Source: an uncultured Clostridia bacterium
GTDB lineage: Bacteria > Bacillota_A > Clostridia > Christensenellales > CAG-138
Direction: 5' to 3'
DNA: 8,377 bases
Assembly (NCBI GenBank): GCA_937877295.1
Contig: CALFIV010000133.1
Span: 1-8,377 of the forward strand
Position 1 is the first letter of the stretch. The number at the start of each line of letters is the position of its first letter. Both the position numbers and the translations under genes were made by a program. The notes beneath the pieces were generated by a model. The model searched no databases. It was not told the DNA's origin and was given only the letters and a program-made list of their open reading frames with translations. Below, in pieces: positions 7,017 through 8,377 of this stretch.

Positions 7017-7723
7017 GCGTCTGTCAGCTCCAAAAACAGTTCTTCGAGCGTCTGATCACCGCGCACCGCATCCATCGGCCCGGAGGCGACCAGCTTGCCG
7101 TTTTTGATGATCGCGATCTTGTTGCACAGCTTTTCCGCAACCTCGAGCACATGCGTGCTGAAGAAGATCGCGCTGCCGCTTTCGACCAGTTCGTGCATGA
7201 TGGTTTTCAACGTATGCGCCGCCTTCGGATCGAGACCGACAAAGGGTTCGTCAAGCATGAGAAGCTTCGGCTGCTGCACCAGCGCACCGATCAGTGCAAG
7301 CTTCTGGCACATACCGTGCGAGTAGGAGCTCACGAGATCGCCGAGCTTGGATTCGATTTCAAACAGCGCTGCGTATTTTGCAATGCGCGCACTGCGCGTT
7401 GCGGCGTCGATGCCGTAAATATCGCAGAGAAAATTGAGGTATCCGATCCCGGTCAAAAACCCGTACAAATCGGGATTGTCCGGGATGTAGCGCATGATGC
7501 GCTTGGCTTCCAGAGGCTTCTCGCGGATCGACAGTCCGTCGACCGTGATCTCGCCCTCCTGAAACGGCAGGATGCCCGCCACGCAGCGCAGCGTCGTCGT
7601 TTTGCCCGCGCCGTTGTGTCCGATGAAGCCATAGATATCCCCTGCCTCCACCGACAGCGACAGTCCGTCGACCGCCCGCGGTCCGCTGCCGTAGGATTTG
7701 ACCAAATCACGTATTACAAGCAT
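7013..7723 (-). CDS. ABC transporter ATP-binding protein
   Basis: This 236-residue nucleotide-binding subunit has Walker A G-H-N-G-A-G-K-T at residues 35-42. The signature region is Y-S-H-G-M at 134-138, the usual variant in exporter-type ATPases in place of LSGGQ. Walker B LLMLDEP is at 154-160 with catalytic E159, the D-loop GLDP at 163-166 and the H-loop His at 191. The Q-loop position reads YIPDNPDLY, with Asp instead of Gln, as is common in this subfamily. All catalytic residues are present, so it should hydrolyse ATP to drive the adjacent permease. The ATG at 7723 was chosen because AAGGAGG precedes it by 5 bases and M-L-V-I-R-D-L is a normal start; a longer in-frame extension to 7987 would run through the intergenic gap and into yhbY and is low-complexity Arg/Ser-rich. 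The stop overlaps the permease start. Confidence 0.95.
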   Translation of the reverse strand: MLVIRDLVKSYGSGPRAVDGLSLSVEAGDIYGFIGHNGAGKTTTLRCVAGILPFQEGEITVDGLSIREKPLEAKRIMRYIPDNPDLYGFLTGIGYLNFLCDIYGIDAATRSARIAKYAALFEIESKLGDLVSSYSHGMCQKLALIGALVQQPKLLMLDEPFVGLDPKAAHTLKTIMHELVESGSAIFFSTHVLEVAEKLCNKIAIIKNGKLVASGPMDAVRGDQTLEELFLELTDA

Positions 7724-7728
7724 TGTTT

Positions 7729-7735
7729 CCTCCTT
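7729..7735 (-). promoter_or_regulatory. Ribosome binding site that fixes the ATPase start
   Basis: AAGGAGG on the minus strand, 5 bases before the ATG at 7723. It supports the 236-residue ATPase over the longer open frame that begins at 7987. Confidence 0.8.
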
Positions 7736-7774
7736 GCTTCCATCCTTTGCGTTTTGACGCTTCTGTCTGCGTCC

Positions 7775-7807
7775 TGCCAACATGCTACCGCATGCACGTT
7801 CCCGGCA
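7775..7807 (-). repeat. Imperfect inverted repeat upstream of the ABC operon
   Basis: On the minus strand TGCC, a 3-base bulge GGG, and AACGTGC (7807-7794) pair with GCATGTT and GGCA (7785-7775) across an 8-base loop. This gives 11 pairs including one G-U. It lies 51 bases before the ATPase ATG and lacks a following U-tract, so it is not a standard terminator. It could be an operator or a structured leader. I see no convincing promoter hexamers in this gap. Confidence 0.3.
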
Positions 7808-7846
7808 AAAGACAGTTCGGCCCGGAATAACGGCGTTCGTTACCGC

Positions 7847-7867
7847 AAAAAGTGCAAAATACGCACC
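7847..7867 (-). terminator. Weak terminator-like hairpin after yhbY
   Basis: Four bases after the yhbY stop, minus-strand GGTGCG pairs with TGCACT around a 5-base loop (four Watson-Crick pairs flanked by G-U wobbles). TTTTT follows at 7851-7847. The stem is short, so termination is likely inefficient and read-through into the ABC genes is possible. Confidence 0.35.
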
Positions 7868-7871
7868 GCGC

Positions 7872-8144
7872 TCATTCGTCTTCTTCTTTTTGCCGATAGA
7901 GCACAAACTTGCGTCCGATGCACTGGATGACTTCCGCCTGTGTCGCCTCCGCAAGCTGCTCCGCCGCCTCCTTAGCGGAAAGCGCACTCGTTTCGAGCAC
8001 GGAAAGCTTGATCAGCTCACGCTTTTTCAGCGCTGCATCCACCGCCTCGATCAGCGGTGCGGTGATGTTGTCCTTGCCGATCTGAAAGATCGCCGTAAGC
8101 TGGTTCGCCTGTTTGCGCAGTTGTGCGCGGTCCTTGCCTGTCAT
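7872..8144 (-). CDS. yhbY: YhbY/CRM-domain RNA-binding protein (ribosome assembly)
   Basis: This 90-residue protein is a single CRS1/YhbY (CRM) domain from end to end, the normal length for bacterial YhbY/YqeI. It begins M-T-G-K-D-R-A-Q-L-R, followed by the family's A-N-x-L...I-F-Q-I-G-K stretch, whose glycine-containing loop contacts RNA. The middle KKRELIKLSVLE and the C-terminal IGRKFVLYR are also characteristic. Escherichia coli YhbY associates with pre-50S ribosomal particles, and the neighbouring Obg is a 50S assembly GTPase, so the pairing fits. ATG at 8144 is chosen over an in-frame TTG at 8150 because AAGGAG (8157-8152) is 7 bases from the ATG but only 1 base from the TTG. The tail is acidic (E-E-D-E). 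The ribosome binding site touches the obg stop codon, indicating one transcript and coupled translation. Confidence 0.93.
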   Translation of the reverse strand: MTGKDRAQLRKQANQLTAIFQIGKDNITAPLIEAVDAALKKRELIKLSVLETSALSAKEAAEQLAEATQAEVIQCIGRKFVLYRQKEEDE

Positions 8145-8151
8145 ATCCAAT

Positions 8152-8157
8152 CTCCTT
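8152..8157 (-). promoter_or_regulatory. Ribosome binding site that fixes the yhbY ATG start
   Basis: AAGGAG on the minus strand, overlapping the obg stop codon by one base and 7 bases before the ATG at 8144. The in-frame TTG at 8150 is too close to be used. Confidence 0.75.
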
Positions 8158-8377
8158 TAATCCGTAAAATCAAATTCCCATTCGCCGAGACGGATCGTAT
8201 CGCCGTCCTTCGCGCCCATCTCGCGCAGCGCCGAAATGATCCCCGTCTTGATCAGAAGCTGCTGGAAGCGGCGCATCGACGCGTCATCCTCCGGATCGGT
8301 GGTATCGAGGATGCGTTCCACGTCTCCGCCTTCCACCACATATGCTCCGGCGTCGTCGCGGCGTACGGTAAATCCCT
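8157..8377 (-). CDS. obg: Obg/CgtA GTPase, C-terminal domain (5' part outside window)
   Basis: Only the last 72 full codons are visible; the gene enters from the window edge. They read as the Obg-specific C-terminal (OCT) domain. An F-T-V-R-R-D-D-A-G-A-Y-V-V-E-G start is followed by E-R-I-L-D-T-T-D, the R-R-F-Q-Q-L-L-I-K-T-G-I helix, and the hallmark A-L-R-E-M-G-A-K-D-G-D-T-I-R-L-G...F-D-F ending. Obg is an essential GTPase of 50S subunit maturation that also links to the stringent response and, in Bacillus, to sporulation entry. The GTPase and glycine-rich OBG domains must lie beyond 8377. The stop TAA is directly followed by yhbY, sharing a ribosome assembly theme. Identification rests on the C-terminal domain only but the match is strong. 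Confidence 0.9.
   Translation of the reverse strand, partial: GFTVRRDDAGAYVVEGGDVERILDTTDPEDDASMRRFQQLLIKTGIISALREMGAKDGDTIRLGEWEFDFTD

Noticed and set aside
5454..7055. Plus-strand open frames opposite the ABC permease, one near each end (5454-6263 and 6468-7055)
   Set aside because: They are in register with the permease and highly polar, His/Gln/Arg-rich, as expected for the complement of membrane-helix codons.
7316..7322. Non-canonical ABC signature (YSHGM in place of LSGGQ) as evidence of a defective ATPase
   Set aside because: This variant is usual in exporter-type ATPases of this subfamily, and the Walker A, Walker B, D-loop and H-loop residues are intact.
7751..7780. TTGGCA (7780-7775 on the minus strand) as the -35 of an ABC operon promoter
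   Set aside because: No hexamer 16-18 bases downstream matches TATAAT at more than about half its positions, so no promoter is called.
7724..7987. N-terminal extension of the ABC ATPase back to 7987
   Set aside because: It overlaps yhbY and the intergenic hairpins, is Arg/Ser/Lys low-complexity, and a perfect ribosome binding site precedes the internal ATG at 7723 where the conserved domain begins.
8145..8150. TTG at 8150 as the yhbY start
   Set aside because: Only one base separates it from the Shine-Dalgarno sequence; the ATG at 8144 has ideal spacing and matches the usual YhbY N-terminus.

Overview
The window looks like chromosomal DNA from a GC-rich member of the Clostridia (Bacillota). 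The support is several strong AGGAGG-type ribosome binding sites, a cdaA-cdaR pair, an obg-yhbY pair, a COG2509-type FAD dehydrogenase and a secreted SpoIID/LytB-domain protein. No gene here fixes the genus. All seven genes lie on the minus strand, so transcription runs from high to low coordinates. I see no tRNA, rRNA, CRISPR array, insertion sequence or phage gene.

In transcription order: (1) 8377-8157 is the C-terminal end of the ribosome-assembly GTPase Obg, cut by the window edge. It is followed, with a ribosome binding site touching its stop codon, by yhbY (8144-7872), a small RNA-binding ribosome-assembly protein. (2) A 148-base gap (7871-7724) holds a weak terminator-like hairpin and an imperfect 11-bp inverted repeat. 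(3) A two-gene ABC transporter follows: the ATPase (7723-7013) and a 12-helix permease (7016-5436), joined by an ATGA overlap. (4) A clear extended -10 promoter (5399-5428) starts the c-di-AMP unit: cdaA, the membrane diadenylate cyclase (5339-4491, TTG start), then cdaR, its YbbR-domain regulator (4489-3176), one base after the cdaA stop. (5) A GC-rich hairpin separates cdaR from an FAD-dependent dehydrogenase (3143-1527), whose ATG has no visible Shine-Dalgarno sequence. This gene ends at a textbook intrinsic terminator (1451-1474). (6) A separate promoter drives a secreted SpoIID/LytB-domain protein (1398 to beyond position 1), which runs out of the window in a Pro/Thr-rich linker.

Functionally the region combines ribosome assembly (Obg, YhbY), membrane export (ABC), second-messenger control of osmotic and cell-wall balance (CdaA/CdaR) and peptidoglycan remodelling (SpoIID domain). 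In many Bacillota glmM follows cdaR; here it does not follow within the window, and the FAD dehydrogenase takes that position. I found no convincing new multi-gene system. The most notable points are the cdaR/dehydrogenase junction and the composition of the cda cluster.
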